Positions 1-7,141 of a stretch of 18,391 nucleotides of DNA are shown here, one piece after another. This DNA comes from Synechococcales cyanobacterium PMM_0073. GTDB taxonomy: Bacteria; Cyanobacteriota; Cyanobacteriia; Elainellales; Elainellaceae. Position 1 is the first letter of the stretch; each line of letters begins with the position of its first letter. The stretch is taken from NCBI GenBank assembly GCA_949127695.1, contig CASBQH010000285.1:1-18391 (forward strand), in the 5' to 3' direction. Below the pieces are notes generated by a model, which had not been told where the DNA came from, made no database searches, and saw only the letters and a program-made list of their open reading frames with translations. The position numbers were made by a program, and so were the translations under genes.

Positions 1-981
1 ATGCAGCAGCGTCGCGCCACGCCGCATCCGCAGACGGTTGTGGGCGAAGGAAAGCTGCAAGAAATTGCCCTGACAGCCCAGACGCTGGGGGCGAATCTGG
101 TGGTGTTTGACCGCGATTTATCCCCGACGCAGGTGCGGAACTTGGAAGGTCAAATCGGCCTGCGCGTGGTGGATCGAACTGAGGTGATTCTCGATATCTT
201 TGCCCAGCGGGCGCAGTCGAAGGCGGGTAAGCTGCAAGTCGAGCTGGCTCAGCTGGCCTATATGTTGCCTCGGCTCAGCGGACGCGGACGCGCCATGTCA
301 CGGTTGGGCGGCGGCATTGGCACCAGAGGGCCAGGAGAAACCAAGCTAGAAACTGAGCGGCGCACGATCCAGCGGCGGATCACCCGCTTGCAGCAAGAAG
401 TAACGCAGCTTCAGGCGCATCGCTCTCGGCTACGGCAGCAGCGACAGCATCAGGAAGTGCCTTCGATTGCAATTGTTGGCTACACCAACGCGGGCAAATC
501 CACCCTGCTGAATGCGCTGACCAATGCCGAAGTCTATGCGGCAGATCAGCTGTTTGCCACGCTTGACCCAACGACGCGCCGCCTCAGCTTTACCGATAGC
601 GTCACCCAAGAGCCGCTGTCAATTGTCCTCACCGACACAGTCGGCTTCATTCACGAGCTGCCACCCACGCTGATGGATGCCTTTCGCGCCACGCTCGAAG
701 AAGTGACTGAAGCAGACGCGCTGCTGCATGTGGTTGATTTGGCACATCCGGCTTGGCAAACCCAGATTCGCTCGGTGATGAATATTCTGCGGCAGATGCC
801 CGTTGCCCCAGGGCCAATTCTGCTGGTATTCAACAAAATTGAGCAGGCGGATGGCGACCGGCTTCAGCTTGCCCAAGAAGAGTTTCCGCAGGCGACGTTT
901 ATTTCAGCAGCCAATCGGCTCGGCTTAGAAACTCTGCGGCAGCGGATGGCTCAGCTGGTGCGCTATGCCGTGGTGGAATAG
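1..981 (+). CDS. hflX: GTPase HflX, 3' part (N-terminus outside the window)
   Basis: This is a ribosome-associated GTPase of the HflX family, which splits stalled or stress-damaged 70S ribosomes. The visible 326 residues start inside the conserved N-terminal HflX domain (TPHPQTVVGEGK), so the first Met is probably internal and the gene begins upstream of base 1. The glycine-rich linker GGGIGTRGPGETKLE is near residues 104-118. An Arg/Gln-rich helical stretch follows to about 151. The G domain then shows G1 GYTNAGKST (about 160-168), G2-region FATLDPT and G3 DTVGF. The G4 motif reads NKIE where NKxD is the rule, and G5 is SAA. The protein ends just after the G domain. Its stop lies only 12 bases from the stop of a transposase remnant on the other strand, so the native C-terminus could have been altered there. 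Identity is very secure; the 5' end is not seen. Confidence 0.95.
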   Translation: MQQRRATPHPQTVVGEGKLQEIALTAQTLGANLVVFDRDLSPTQVRNLEGQIGLRVVDRTEVILDIFAQRAQSKAGKLQVELAQLAYMLPRLSGRGRAMSRLGGGIGTRGPGETKLETERRTIQRRITRLQQEVTQLQAHRSRLRQQRQHQEVPSIAIVGYTNAGKSTLLNALTNAEVYAADQLFATLDPTTRRLSFTDSVTQEPLSIVLTDTVGFIHELPPTLMDAFRATLEEVTEADALLHVVDLAHPAWQTQIRSVMNILRQMPVAPGPILLVFNKIEQADGDRLQLAQEEFPQATFISAANRLGLETLRQRMAQLVRYAVVE

Positions 982-993
982 TTGTCGTGAGGC

Positions 994-1074
994 TCAATAC
1001 TCCTGCTCAAACTGAACCGGTGAAGGGTAAGCCAACGTCGAATGAATCTGTTGACGATTATAAAAGAGAATATG
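994..1074 (-). pseudogene. C-terminal remnant of an IS3-family (IS150/rve-type) transposase
   Basis: Read on the minus strand, this stretch encodes FYNRQQIHSTLAYPSPVQFE followed by QEY and a stop at 994-996. That is the signature C-terminus of IS3-family DDE transposases (FYNxxRxHSxLGYxSPxxFE). The frame carries an in-frame stop at 1087-1089, and everything upstream of about 1075 is unrelated tandem repeat. Only the last 27 or so codons therefore survive. No terminal inverted repeats or target duplication are visible, and hflX ends right beside it. It marks an old insertion and later deletion. It is too short for ordinary gene callers. Confidence 0.75.
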
Positions 1075-1078
1075 CAAA

Positions 1079-1133
1079 AAATAGATTCAGGAAATAGATT
1101 CAGGAAATAGATTTAGAAATAGATTTAGAAATA
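1079..1133. repeat. 12/13-nt tandem repeat, four copies plus a partial
   Basis: Two copies of AAATAGATTCAGG (13 nt) are followed directly by two copies of AAATAGATTTAG (12 nt) and a partial AAATA. The two halves differ by a C/T change and a lost G, which suggests stepwise duplication by slippage. The array begins at the broken edge of the transposase remnant. Confidence 0.85.
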
Positions 1134-1298
1134 TCAGCATCGTTCATCCATCATAGATAACCTTTTGAAACCAGCAGGTCACTATGCCCCGTCGTTCCGC
1201 CAAATCTGCTGCAAAAACGTCCAAGACCCGCTGAGCCTTGTCCTGATAGGCTACCCAGTAGGCTAAAAAATCAGCTGAGACAGAGCGAGTGATTTGAC

Positions 1299-2135
1299 AT
1301 GATGCTAGCTAAGCCCAGCGCCACCCAGCGCCGCCCCTCCGAACAAACCAAATTCTGGCGCGATCCAACGCTGCAAATGGATCTGCTGCGCGCCACCTAC
1401 ATCACCCACTCTTTTACACGACATACCCACGAAGGCTACGCCATTGGCGTAATTGACGCGGGCGTTGAAGAATTTGCCTACCAAGGCGCGACCCATCAGG
1501 CTGCCGCCAACCATATTGTGATTGTGCATCCCGGCGAGGTGCATACAGGACATGCAGGCGTGCCAGACGGCTGGAAATATCGGATGTTCTACCCTGCGGT
1601 GTCGCTGCTACAAGGCGAACTCAGCCAGTCAGTTCCCTACTTCCCGCAGCCGGTGATTCAGGATCAGGGCTTGGCCGCCGAGCTGAGGCATCTGCATCTG
1701 GCGCTCGAAGCTGCTGAATCTCAGCTCGAAGCAGAAGCGCGGTTTCTTTTAAGCTTTTCCAAGCTGCTGGCGCGCTACGCCGAATATCGACCTTGCATGG
1801 TCAGCAGCAGCATCGAAAATTTGGCCGTGCGGCAGGCGCTCGACTACCTCAACGCTCACTATACTCATGCCGTTTCACTCAACGATCTTGCCGATCTAGC
1901 TCAACTCAAGCCGCTGCGGTTTCTGCGAATGTTTCAGCGAGCCATGGGATTGCCGCCGCATTCCTATCTGGTGCAGCTGCGAGTCGAACGCGCCAAAGCC
2001 CTCTTAGCCCAGGGATCGCCGATTGCCCAGACTGCGTTTGATACCGGCTTCACCGATCAAAGCCATCTAAACCGTCACTTCAAGCGGCTGGTGGGCGTGA
2101 CGCCGGGGCAATATAGGCAGGGTTGCAGCAGGTGA
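1299..2135 (+). CDS. AraC-family transcriptional regulator
   Basis: This 278-residue protein has the two-part layout of AraC regulators. An N-terminal cupin-like sensor domain spans about residues 20-150 (HTHEGYAIGVI, then IVIVHPGEVHTGHAG). A C-terminal pair of helix-turn-helix motifs lies at about 175-275 (SLNDLADLAQLKPLRFLRMF and IAQTAFDTGFTDQSHLNRHF, ending in the family signature GVTPGQYR). It should bind DNA and respond to a small ligand that cannot be named from sequence. Two ATGs stand together at 1299 and 1302, and no good Shine-Dalgarno sequence precedes either. It converges on mmsA with 6 bases between the stops. In Pseudomonas the mmsAB genes are controlled by the AraC-type MmsR, so control of the neighbour is possible, but the gene arrangement differs and this is inference. 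Confidence 0.9.
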   Translation: MMLAKPSATQRRPSEQTKFWRDPTLQMDLLRATYITHSFTRHTHEGYAIGVIDAGVEEFAYQGATHQAAANHIVIVHPGEVHTGHAGVPDGWKYRMFYPAVSLLQGELSQSVPYFPQPVIQDQGLAAELRHLHLALEAAESQLEAEARFLLSFSKLLARYAEYRPCMVSSSIENLAVRQALDYLNAHYTHAVSLNDLADLAQLKPLRFLRMFQRAMGLPPHSYLVQLRVERAKALLAQGSPIAQTAFDTGFTDQSHLNRHFKRLVGVTPGQYRQGCSR

Positions 2136-2141
2136 TCCGCA

Positions 2142-3626
2142 CTAAAACTGGCGCGACCAGTTTTTCTGGCTCCAGCGTTCCACCACTACTTTAGTCTGGG
2201 TAAAAAACTCGACCGCATGTTGCCCCTGCCCATGCAAATCACCAAAAAAGCTGTCTTTCCAGCCGCTAAACGGAAAGAACGCCATTGGAGCCGCCACGCC
2301 AATATTAATGCCAATGTTGCCCGCCTCTGCCTCATAGCGAAATTTGCGAGCCGCCGCGCCGCTGTCGGTAAACAGACAGGCCATATTGCCATATTGGCCG
2401 CTGTTGATGAGAGCGATAGCGGCCTCAATGCTGTCTAGGTGAATCAGGCTGAGCACAGGGCCAAAAATTTCGGTTTTGGCAATTTCGCTGGCTGGGTCAA
2501 CGTTTTGCAAAACAGTCGGTCGGACAAAATGCCCCTGTTCATAGCCCGGAATCTGGGGTGAGCGGCCATCCACCAGCGGCGTTGCGCCCTCGTCAATCCC
2601 AAGCTGAATCAATGACTCAATGCGCTGACGGCTCAAAGCCGTAATCACAGGCCCCATCTGCACCCCGGCTTCCAGTCCGTTGCCCACTTTGCGACTGGCC
2701 GCAGTTTCGGCAATGGCTGCGCTGTAGCTATGGCGAGCTTCCCCCACCGTAATTGCAATTGAGGCCGCTAAGCAGCGCTGTCCGGCACAGCCAAAGGCGC
2801 TATCAGCCGTGATGCGGGTGGTCATTTCTAGATCAGCATCCGGCAAAATAATCACCGGATTTTTGGCACCGCCCTGGCACTGCACCCGCTTGCCGTTTGC
2901 GGCGGCTCGGCTATAAATGTAGCGCGCAACTGGCGTCGAGCCGACAAAGCTAATCGCCCGAATCGCCGGATGATCTAAGATAGCCTCGACGATTTGCTTG
3001 TCGCCATTGACGAGATTAATGACGCCTTTGGGCAGATCAAGCTGATCAATCAGCTGAAATAATTTTTGCATTGTCAAAGGAACGCGCTCAGAGGGCTTGA
3101 TAATATAGGTATTGCCACAGGCCAGCGCATAGGGTAGAAACCAAAAGGGAATCATGCTGGGAAAGTTAAACGGCGCAATCACAGCAGCCACTCCCAGCGG
3201 TTGCCGAATCATAAACTCGTCAATTCCGCTGGCAATATCTTCAAAGTTGTTGCCCTGCATCATCATCGGTATACCGCAGGCAATCTCAACGTTTTCAATG
3301 GCGCGTCGCAGTTCGCCCTTCGACTCATCTAGCGTTTTGCCGCATTCCAGCGTAATCGTCTGGGCGATCATCTCAAACTGCTCCTCCATCAGCCCCTTCA
3401 GCCGAAACAAATACTGAATGCGCTGCGTGGCTGGAGTGCGTCGCCAGGTTGAGAAAGCTGTCGCCGCTGCCTCAGCCGCCTGATTCAGCTCTGCGGCTGT
3501 CGAAAGCGGCACTTGCGTCAGCAGTTCGGCATTGGCCGGATTGATCACAGGCAGCGACTCTCCAACTGAGACAGACCACTGGCCGTTGATGTAGTTTTGC
3601 AGCATTGCAGGATGCGTTTGAGTCAT
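2142..3626 (-). CDS. mmsA: CoA-acylating methylmalonate-semialdehyde dehydrogenase
   Basis: This 494-residue aldehyde dehydrogenase superfamily protein converts (methyl)malonate semialdehyde, NAD+ and CoA to propionyl- or acetyl-CoA, with loss of CO2. The pathway is valine, beta-alanine or inositol breakdown. YINGQW lies at residues 12-17 and the oxyanion Asn is N154 in PFNFP. The catalytic cysteine is C285 in AGQRC. The usual general-base Glu of ALDHs is absent: the sequence reads [10 protein letters not shown] where hydrolytic ALDHs have LELGGK, which is diagnostic of the CoA-acylating MmsA group. R107 and R284 fall where MMSDHs hold the substrate carboxylate. The start at 3626 has no clear Shine-Dalgarno sequence, and a Met at codon 8 is an alternative. 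A 7-bp inverted repeat lies just upstream. No partner such as mmsB is nearby. Confidence 0.9.
   Translation of the reverse strand: MTQTHPAMLQNYINGQWSVSVGESLPVINPANAELLTQVPLSTAAELNQAAEAAATAFSTWRRTPATQRIQYLFRLKGLMEEQFEMIAQTITLECGKTLDESKGELRRAIENVEIACGIPMMMQGNNFEDIASGIDEFMIRQPLGVAAVIAPFNFPSMIPFWFLPYALACGNTYIIKPSERVPLTMQKLFQLIDQLDLPKGVINLVNGDKQIVEAILDHPAIRAISFVGSTPVARYIYSRAAANGKRVQCQGGAKNPVIILPDADLEMTTRITADSAFGCAGQRCLAASIAITVGEARHSYSAAIAETAASRKVGNGLEAGVQMGPVITALSRQRIESLIQLGIDEGATPLVDGRSPQIPGYEQGHFVRPTVLQNVDPASEIAKTEIFGPVLSLIHLDSIEAAIALINSGQYGNMACLFTDSGAAARKFRYEAEAGNIGINIGVAAPMAFFPFSGWKDSFFGDLHGQGQHAVEFFTQTKVVVERWSQKNWSRQF
2144..2164. terminator. Hairpin overlapping the mmsA 3' end, possible bidirectional terminator
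   Basis: There is a perfect 8-bp inverted repeat: AAAACTGG (2144-2151), loop CGCGA, CCAGTTTT (2157-2164). It gives a T-rich 3' side on the plus strand (to 2165) and an A/T-balanced stem on the minus strand. It sits between convergent genes but inside the last codons of mmsA. The stem has only three G-C pairs, so it would be a weak terminator, mainly for the araC-type gene. Confidence 0.45.
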
Positions 3627-3628
3627 GC

Positions 3629-3650
3629 GAGCAGAAAGAGAAATCTGCTC
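3629..3650. repeat. Inverted repeat directly upstream of mmsA
   Basis: A perfect 7-bp inverted repeat, GAGCAGA (3629-3635) and TCTGCTC (3644-3650), has an 8-base A/G-rich spacer and ends 3 bases before the mmsA start codon. It could be a regulator-binding site or a hairpin masking the start. There is no T-run on either strand, so a terminator is unlikely. Confidence 0.35.
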
Positions 3651-3714
3651 TTATCCCAATGCCAAATTGCCCAACAGCACTGGAAAAACTTAGCTTCTGG
3701 CCGCTCCATAGCTG

Positions 3715-4440
3715 CTATTGCCAGTCAGCTAATGGCCTACCCGTATGAGCCTGCAAAAAGCTAATTGCAGGTTGATAAAACTCAAGGCAGGCGCTGGAGA
3801 TCTGGCCTGCCAAGCGCTGTTGCCCTCCCACCATCGAGGGCAGCTTCAAGACTGCATCTGGGATCTGGCCAAAGAAATCAGCCTCAGCCTCCACCGCCTG
3901 ACAAACCTGATCTAGCATCTCGCGGTAGCCCTGCCTTAAATCATCAAAAAACAAGATGTGAACCTGCGAAGCGTCAAAGACTGAAAGCCAATTCTGGATA
4001 ATCTGGTCATACTGTCCCAAAGCCGCCGTTTTCCCCGTCGTGATCGCCAGAACTGCTTCCTCGTCGCTGAGGCTTGCCAAGTCCAGATGGTGATAGCGAT
4101 AGGTCATTTTGATTGCCGACCATGCTCGTTCAATCGGCTGCCTCACCATCAGAAAAATCTGGATGTTGGGATAGTGATTTTTGAGGTTTTGAATCTGCTC
4201 AACCGGCATAATCGCATATTCTGGCGTCATCTCCCCGCAGAGATACTGGCAGATATCTATAACCGGGCCATGCATCGCCGCATGATAAAAGCTGCGGTAA
4301 TGCCGGCCTTCATAGAATTTATGGTTCCAGTGATTGCCCTCTTTGCCCACCGGAAAATAGAGCCGAGGATGCATTTTTAGCTTGTCAAACAGCCAGGTGG
4401 TTCCGCACTTTTGAGAGCCAATCACCAAAAAATCTAGCAT
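3715..4440 (-). CDS. PAPS-dependent sulfotransferase domain protein
   Basis: This 241-residue soluble protein of the sulfotransferase family would move a sulfuryl group from PAPS to an acceptor hydroxyl or amine. The 5'-phosphosulfate loop is GSQKCGTTWL (residues 8-17, with K11 as the catalytic Lys). GEMTPEY (69-75) matches the GExSPxY segment of the heparan-sulfotransferase-like branch. The 3'-phosphate-binding segment is VRQPIERAWS, with R100 and S108. The C-terminal TGRPLADWQ is also typical. The acceptor is unknown; polysaccharide or lipid glycans are usual in this branch. The length is slightly below the usual 250-300 residues, but all PAPS motifs are present. It stands alone on this strand, divergent from the L,D-transpeptidase, and no Shine-Dalgarno sequence is visible. 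Confidence 0.88.
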   Translation of the reverse strand: MLDFLVIGSQKCGTTWLFDKLKMHPRLYFPVGKEGNHWNHKFYEGRHYRSFYHAAMHGPVIDICQYLCGEMTPEYAIMPVEQIQNLKNHYPNIQIFLMVRQPIERAWSAIKMTYRYHHLDLASLSDEEAVLAITTGKTAALGQYDQIIQNWLSVFDASQVHILFFDDLRQGYREMLDQVCQAVEAEADFFGQIPDAVLKLPSMVGGQQRLAGQISSACLEFYQPAISFLQAHTGRPLADWQ

Positions 4441-4479
4441 GGGCTTGCCGTCATCTCATCCTGGAGCAGTGGTTCACTC

Positions 4480-4534
4480 ACCAGTTTTAGCAGCGAAGTC
4501 CAGCTTTGGCATGAACAATCGCGCTAAAACTGGT
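4480..4534. repeat. Perfect 12-bp inverted repeat between divergent genes
   Basis: ACCAGTTTTAGC (4480-4491) and GCTAAAACTGGT (4523-4534) are exact reverse complements, 31 bases apart, in the 216-base divergent region between the sulfotransferase and L,D-transpeptidase genes. Its inner 10-mer CTAAAACTGG also occurs at 2142-2151, at the mmsA stop, as part of another hairpin. It may be a dispersed palindromic element, an operator, or the relic of a miniature element. Confidence 0.6.
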
Positions 4535-4656
4535 CAAATTGGGTGGTTCATTTTTAATTTGTGCGAATAAAATTGTAACCACTGCATTTGAGCCGCCGTC
4601 TCTGCCCATTAAAAATGGTGCAGATGGTGAGGCTAGTCGTTCTCTAGGAGTCACCC

Positions 4657-5175
4657 ATGTTCTACAAAAAATTTGAACGCTACTCAAAAATCTGGGCTCT
4701 GCCGCTGCTGATTGTGCAGCTAAGCTACTTCTCTGGAATTGCGCCTGCTGTAGCGCAGTCTGAGAGCAGTGAGTGGATTACAGCCTCAGTGCAGGATCTG
4801 AAGCAGTCGAGTCAGCAGTGGATTCAAATTGACCTAGATGCCCAGCGCCTCACGGCTTGGGAAGGCGATACGCCCGTGTTCTCAACCGTGGTTTCAACTG
4901 GACGAGTCTCAGATCAAACCCCGGCTGGCGTTTATTCTATCCAAGATAAATACCGCACAGCTCGAATGCAGGGCGAACATCAGGGCACGACCTATGACAT
5001 CCCAGATGTGCCCTACACCATGTATTTTTCAGGCAGCTATGCCATCCACGGAGCCTACTGGCACGATGACTTTGGCACGCCAGTTAGCAGTGGCTGTATT
5101 AATATGCCGGTTGATTCAGCGGCATGGCTATTTAACTGGGCTGGAGTCGGGACTTCGGTGATTGTGCAAAATTGA
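4657..5175 (+). CDS. Exported L,D-transpeptidase (YkuD domain)
   Basis: This 172-residue protein should make 3-3 peptidoglycan cross-links or anchor proteins to peptidoglycan in the periplasm. A signal peptide covers about residues 1-33, with basic YKKFERYSK, a hydrophobic core and likely cleavage after AVA before Q34. The YkuD domain runs from about 54 (QQWIQIDLDAQRLTAW) to the end. The active-site motif is H131-GAYWHDDFG-...-SSGC(147)INM. C147 is the nucleophile and H131 the usual partner; the family's common SHGC reads SSGC here. The domain is followed by the typical DSAAWLF. There is a good AGGAG at 4646-4650, 6 bases before the ATG. There is no LysM or PG-binding domain, so it is a minimal form. 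Confidence 0.93.
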   Translation: MFYKKFERYSKIWALPLLIVQLSYFSGIAPAVAQSESSEWITASVQDLKQSSQQWIQIDLDAQRLTAWEGDTPVFSTVVSTGRVSDQTPAGVYSIQDKYRTARMQGEHQGTTYDIPDVPYTMYFSGSYAIHGAYWHDDFGTPVSSGCINMPVDSAAWLFNWAGVGTSVIVQN

Positions 5176-5270
5176 TCAGCCGATTATTTAACCCAAGGTA
5201 AAGCTGACTCAAGCTAAAGCTGGGGGGAGTGTAGCAGCTTGGGCATACTGGAGGAAGCTATCCAGATCTG

Positions 5271-5288
5271 ACGCAGAGCGATCTGCGT
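5271..5288. repeat. 6-bp inverted repeat 8 bases before the next start codon
   Basis: ACGCAG (5271-5276), spacer AGCGAT, CTGCGT (5283-5288) lies just ahead of the ATG at 5297. No T-run follows, so it is not a terminator. A hairpin here would sit on the ribosome-binding region, which otherwise shows no Shine-Dalgarno sequence next to the start. It may be chance. Confidence 0.3.
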
Positions 5289-5296
5289 AAAAGACG

Positions 5297-6577
5297 ATGC
5301 CAGCAGCCAGCCAGACCGTGCGGGGGCAGATACTCGCCCCCATCCGCAGCCCTTACGCTTTGTTGATCCGGCCAGCAGTTGCGCTGAAACAGTTCTTTCA
5401 GCTTCTGCACCGGCTGGTCGTATCGACGCTCTGGTCAGAACTCATTCAGGGTGAGGTGGTTGATCAGGCTGCAACGATTGTTGTCGCTTTGATTTTCTGC
5501 CTGCTCTCACTGCTGGCCTATCAGGGGCGGGCGATCAGTGGTTTCGGCTTCGGCTTTTTCTGTCTGCTTTGGGTGCTCGACTGCCAAATTGCCAGACAGC
5601 AATTTCGCTCCCAGCGTTCGATATTTACCACGCTAGAAGTCCGAGGAGATTGGGTCGTTTGGCAGCAGGTCGATGGCGCAACAGAGTCTGAGGCCGCTCA
5701 TCTTAAATTTCAGCTGAGCGAAGTCGCTCAGATCTCTTTGATCCGAACGCAGGTGCGGGGGGGAGCCTTTCAAGAAGTTCTGGGAGCCGTCTGGCAAGTC
5801 TATCTCACGCAGTGCGATCGCTCGGAACTGCTGCTGCATGAAGCTTTAGATCCCGGATCAGCCTTTGCCAAAGCCACTGAGGCAAGCCGCTGTTTGGCCG
5901 TGCCGATCATAGTCATCGGCAGTGAGGGAGCCAAAAGTCAGGGAGCCAAAAGCCAGGGAGCCAAAAGCCAGGGAGCCAGTCGCTATGCCGCGCAATCGCT
6001 TGATCTTTCAGGACTGGTTGATCGAACCAAGACTTGCAGCACAATCGGCTGCCGGAAGTCTGCTCAACGCTGGCATATTTTCTGCGAGTGGCGGTTTTCG
6101 AGTACCTGGCAATGGCTGGGCGAAAGTTTGAGCAGATTTGGCTTTCTGCTGTTTGCGGTGATTGTCGCAAATCTGATGATTCTGGTTGGCGGGCTGATGC
6201 ATCAAGCTGCCATAGGCACTGTGGAGCCGATTAGCATCACTGCTCTTATCAGCGCTCTCATGCTGCGCTGGCAGCTTTGGATGCCACTCGCGGTTGCGGG
6301 CGGCATCATGCTGATTAAAGGCGCACAGCTGAGCCGCGAAGAGCATTTTTATATCACGGCTGACAGCCTGACGTTTTGTTTAGGCTCGCAAAAAATCGCC
6401 CAACTTCCAACTTCCAGCATTACCGATCTGCTGTTTTTGAATCAGCCTTTTCCAGCTCTGCTGATTTTGGGTGAGCAGAGCATCGAAATTCGCGAATTAC
6501 AGCATGAGGCAGAGTTTCGAGCCATGCTGCTGCATTTACAGGCGGCAATAGACTACTTCAATTTTACAAAACCCTAG
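5297..6577 (+). CDS. Uncharacterised four-helix membrane protein with GAKSQ repeat
   Basis: I do not recognise this 426-residue protein. It appears to have two hydrophobic pairs. The first is at about residues 58-98 (AATIVVALIFCLLSLLAY; GFGFGFFCLLWVLDC). The second is at about 282-346 (FGFLLFAVIVANLMILVGG; LMLRWQLWMPLAVAGGIMLI). Each pair is followed by a beta-rich segment (around 110-205 and 352-424) that ends a hydrophobic hairpin, like bacterial membrane-anchored PH-like folds; that comparison is weak inference. Between them lies a polar stretch with three copies of GAKSQ (about 211-226) encoded by a 15-nt tandem repeat. An in-frame stop 9 bases upstream makes 5297 the earliest ATG, but it lacks a Shine-Dalgarno sequence, so a later start is possible. 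The gene ends convergent with the next one. Confidence 0.7.
   Translation: MPAASQTVRGQILAPIRSPYALLIRPAVALKQFFQLLHRLVVSTLWSELIQGEVVDQAATIVVALIFCLLSLLAYQGRAISGFGFGFFCLLWVLDCQIARQQFRSQRSIFTTLEVRGDWVVWQQVDGATESEAAHLKFQLSEVAQISLIRTQVRGGAFQEVLGAVWQVYLTQCDRSELLLHEALDPGSAFAKATEASRCLAVPIIVIGSEGAKSQGAKSQGAKSQGASRYAAQSLDLSGLVDRTKTCSTIGCRKSAQRWHIFCEWRFSSTWQWLGESLSRFGFLLFAVIVANLMILVGGLMHQAAIGTVEPISITALISALMLRWQLWMPLAVAGGIMLIKGAQLSREEHFYITADSLTFCLGSQKIAQLPTSSITDLLFLNQPFPALLILGEQSIEIRELQHEAEFRAMLLHLQAAIDYFNFTKP
5814..5821. other. HIP1 octamer
   Basis: GCGATCGC, the highly iterated palindrome of many cyanobacterial genomes, occurs once here, inside the unknown membrane protein gene. I found no other exact copy in the window. 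Confidence 0.6.
5926..5978 (+). repeat. 15-nt in-frame tandem repeat, 3.5 copies
   Basis: Three 15-base units starting GGGAGCCAAAAG (5926-5940, 5941-5955, 5956-5970), differing only by T/C at one site, and a partial GGGAGCCA. Being a multiple of three, they encode GAKSQ repeats and keep the frame. They lie between the two membrane halves of the host protein, a place that tolerates length change. Confidence 0.9.
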
Positions 6578-6601
6578 CCTGGGCTTTGGCCAACTTGCGC
6601 T

Positions 6602-6976
6602 TCAAGACAGGCGTTCATCTGGCAGAGTAGGAGGCACAGAGGCGGGCGGCTGATCGGCTTGATTGACTCGTAGCCAGAGGCTGGCAATAGAAGATCCGGC
6701 TCGATACGCGGTTTCATCTGGTGAGTGCGTTGAAGCCACCGTCTGAATATTGGGAAGCGCAGCACGAGCCGCAGTCTGAACTTTAGCTAAAGGCTGCGGC
6801 GTGGCTGCGTGAATCGCTGCTCTCAAGATTGCCAAAACCACTGCTGATAGGGGTTGTCCCGACTGCTGGCTTCGCTGTTGCAGCAGCTGAGCTAGATCGG
6901 GCGGTAGCTCCAGCGTCACAGTTTTAGGCAGAGTTTCTTTAGGCAGAGTTTCGGCGTGATCAGGCAGAGGAGTCAT
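6602..6976 (-). CDS. Small ribbon-helix-helix-like protein
   Basis: I take the start at 6976 (MTPLPDHAETLPK), giving 124 residues. An ATG at 7060 would add 28 residues that look non-coding (LKCRSCSNRADLG and so on). After a duplicated ETLPK, residues about 18-56 (KTVTLELPPDLAQLLQQRSQ, then SGQPLSAVVLAILRAAI) fit the strand-helix-helix of MetJ/Arc/CopG-type DNA-binding proteins. The Ala/Pro/Gln-rich tail has no known motif. Such proteins are antitoxins or small repressors, but no toxin is next to it. The gene converges on the membrane protein gene with 24 bases between. Function is unproven. Confidence 0.55.
   Translation of the reverse strand: MTPLPDHAETLPKETLPKTVTLELPPDLAQLLQQRSQQSGQPLSAVVLAILRAAIHAATPQPLAKVQTAARAALPNIQTVASTHSPDETAYRAGSSIASLWLRVNQADQPPASVPPTLPDERLS
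6923..6952 (-). repeat. Perfect 15-nt tandem duplication
   Basis: TTTAGGCAGAGTTTC occurs twice in a row (6923-6937 and 6938-6952). It keeps the reading frame and duplicates the residues ETLPK near the N-terminus of the ribbon-helix-helix-like protein. A further AGGCAGAG follows at 6962. Confidence 0.85.
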
Positions 6977-7083
6977 TGTAGAGAATCTGACTTGAAAGAT
7001 GGATCTGCTCTGAAGAATACCCAAATCTGCTCGGTTGCTACAGCTCCTGCACTTAAGCAACAGTTTTCCAGCAAATTCCTAGC

Positions 7084-7113
7084 AAAAAGGGATAGTCGCA
7101 GCAGACTACCCCT
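7084..7113 (-). terminator. Rho-independent terminator of the sugar operon
   Basis: On the minus strand AGGGGTAGTC, loop TGCTGC and GACTATCCCT form a 10-bp stem with one G-U pair, followed by a run of five Ts (A7084-A7088 on the plus strand). It lies about 30 bases after the last gene of the operon, so it most likely closes the six-gene transcript. Confidence 0.85.
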
Positions 7114-7141
7114 TCCCTGTTTGATCTCATCTGCTTGGGGT

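Larger units (their letters stand above)
982..1298. other. Intergenic region hflX to araC-type gene
   Basis: This 317-base gap holds the transposase remnant and the tandem repeat listed separately. From 1135 to 1298 I see no secure gene. A 16-codon plus-strand frame (1184-1234, MPRRSAKSAAKTSKTR) is basic but very short. A minus-strand frame of about 50 codons ending near 1157 (with QDKAQRVLDVFAADLAERRG) has no convincing start and is cut by a stop, so it may be another decayed gene piece. No clear promoter or terminator was found. Confidence 0.5.

Noticed and set aside
5193..5242. CCCAAG/CTTGGG pair after the L,D-transpeptidase gene as a terminator
   Set aside because: The arms are 6 bases with a loop of about 40, and no T-run follows.
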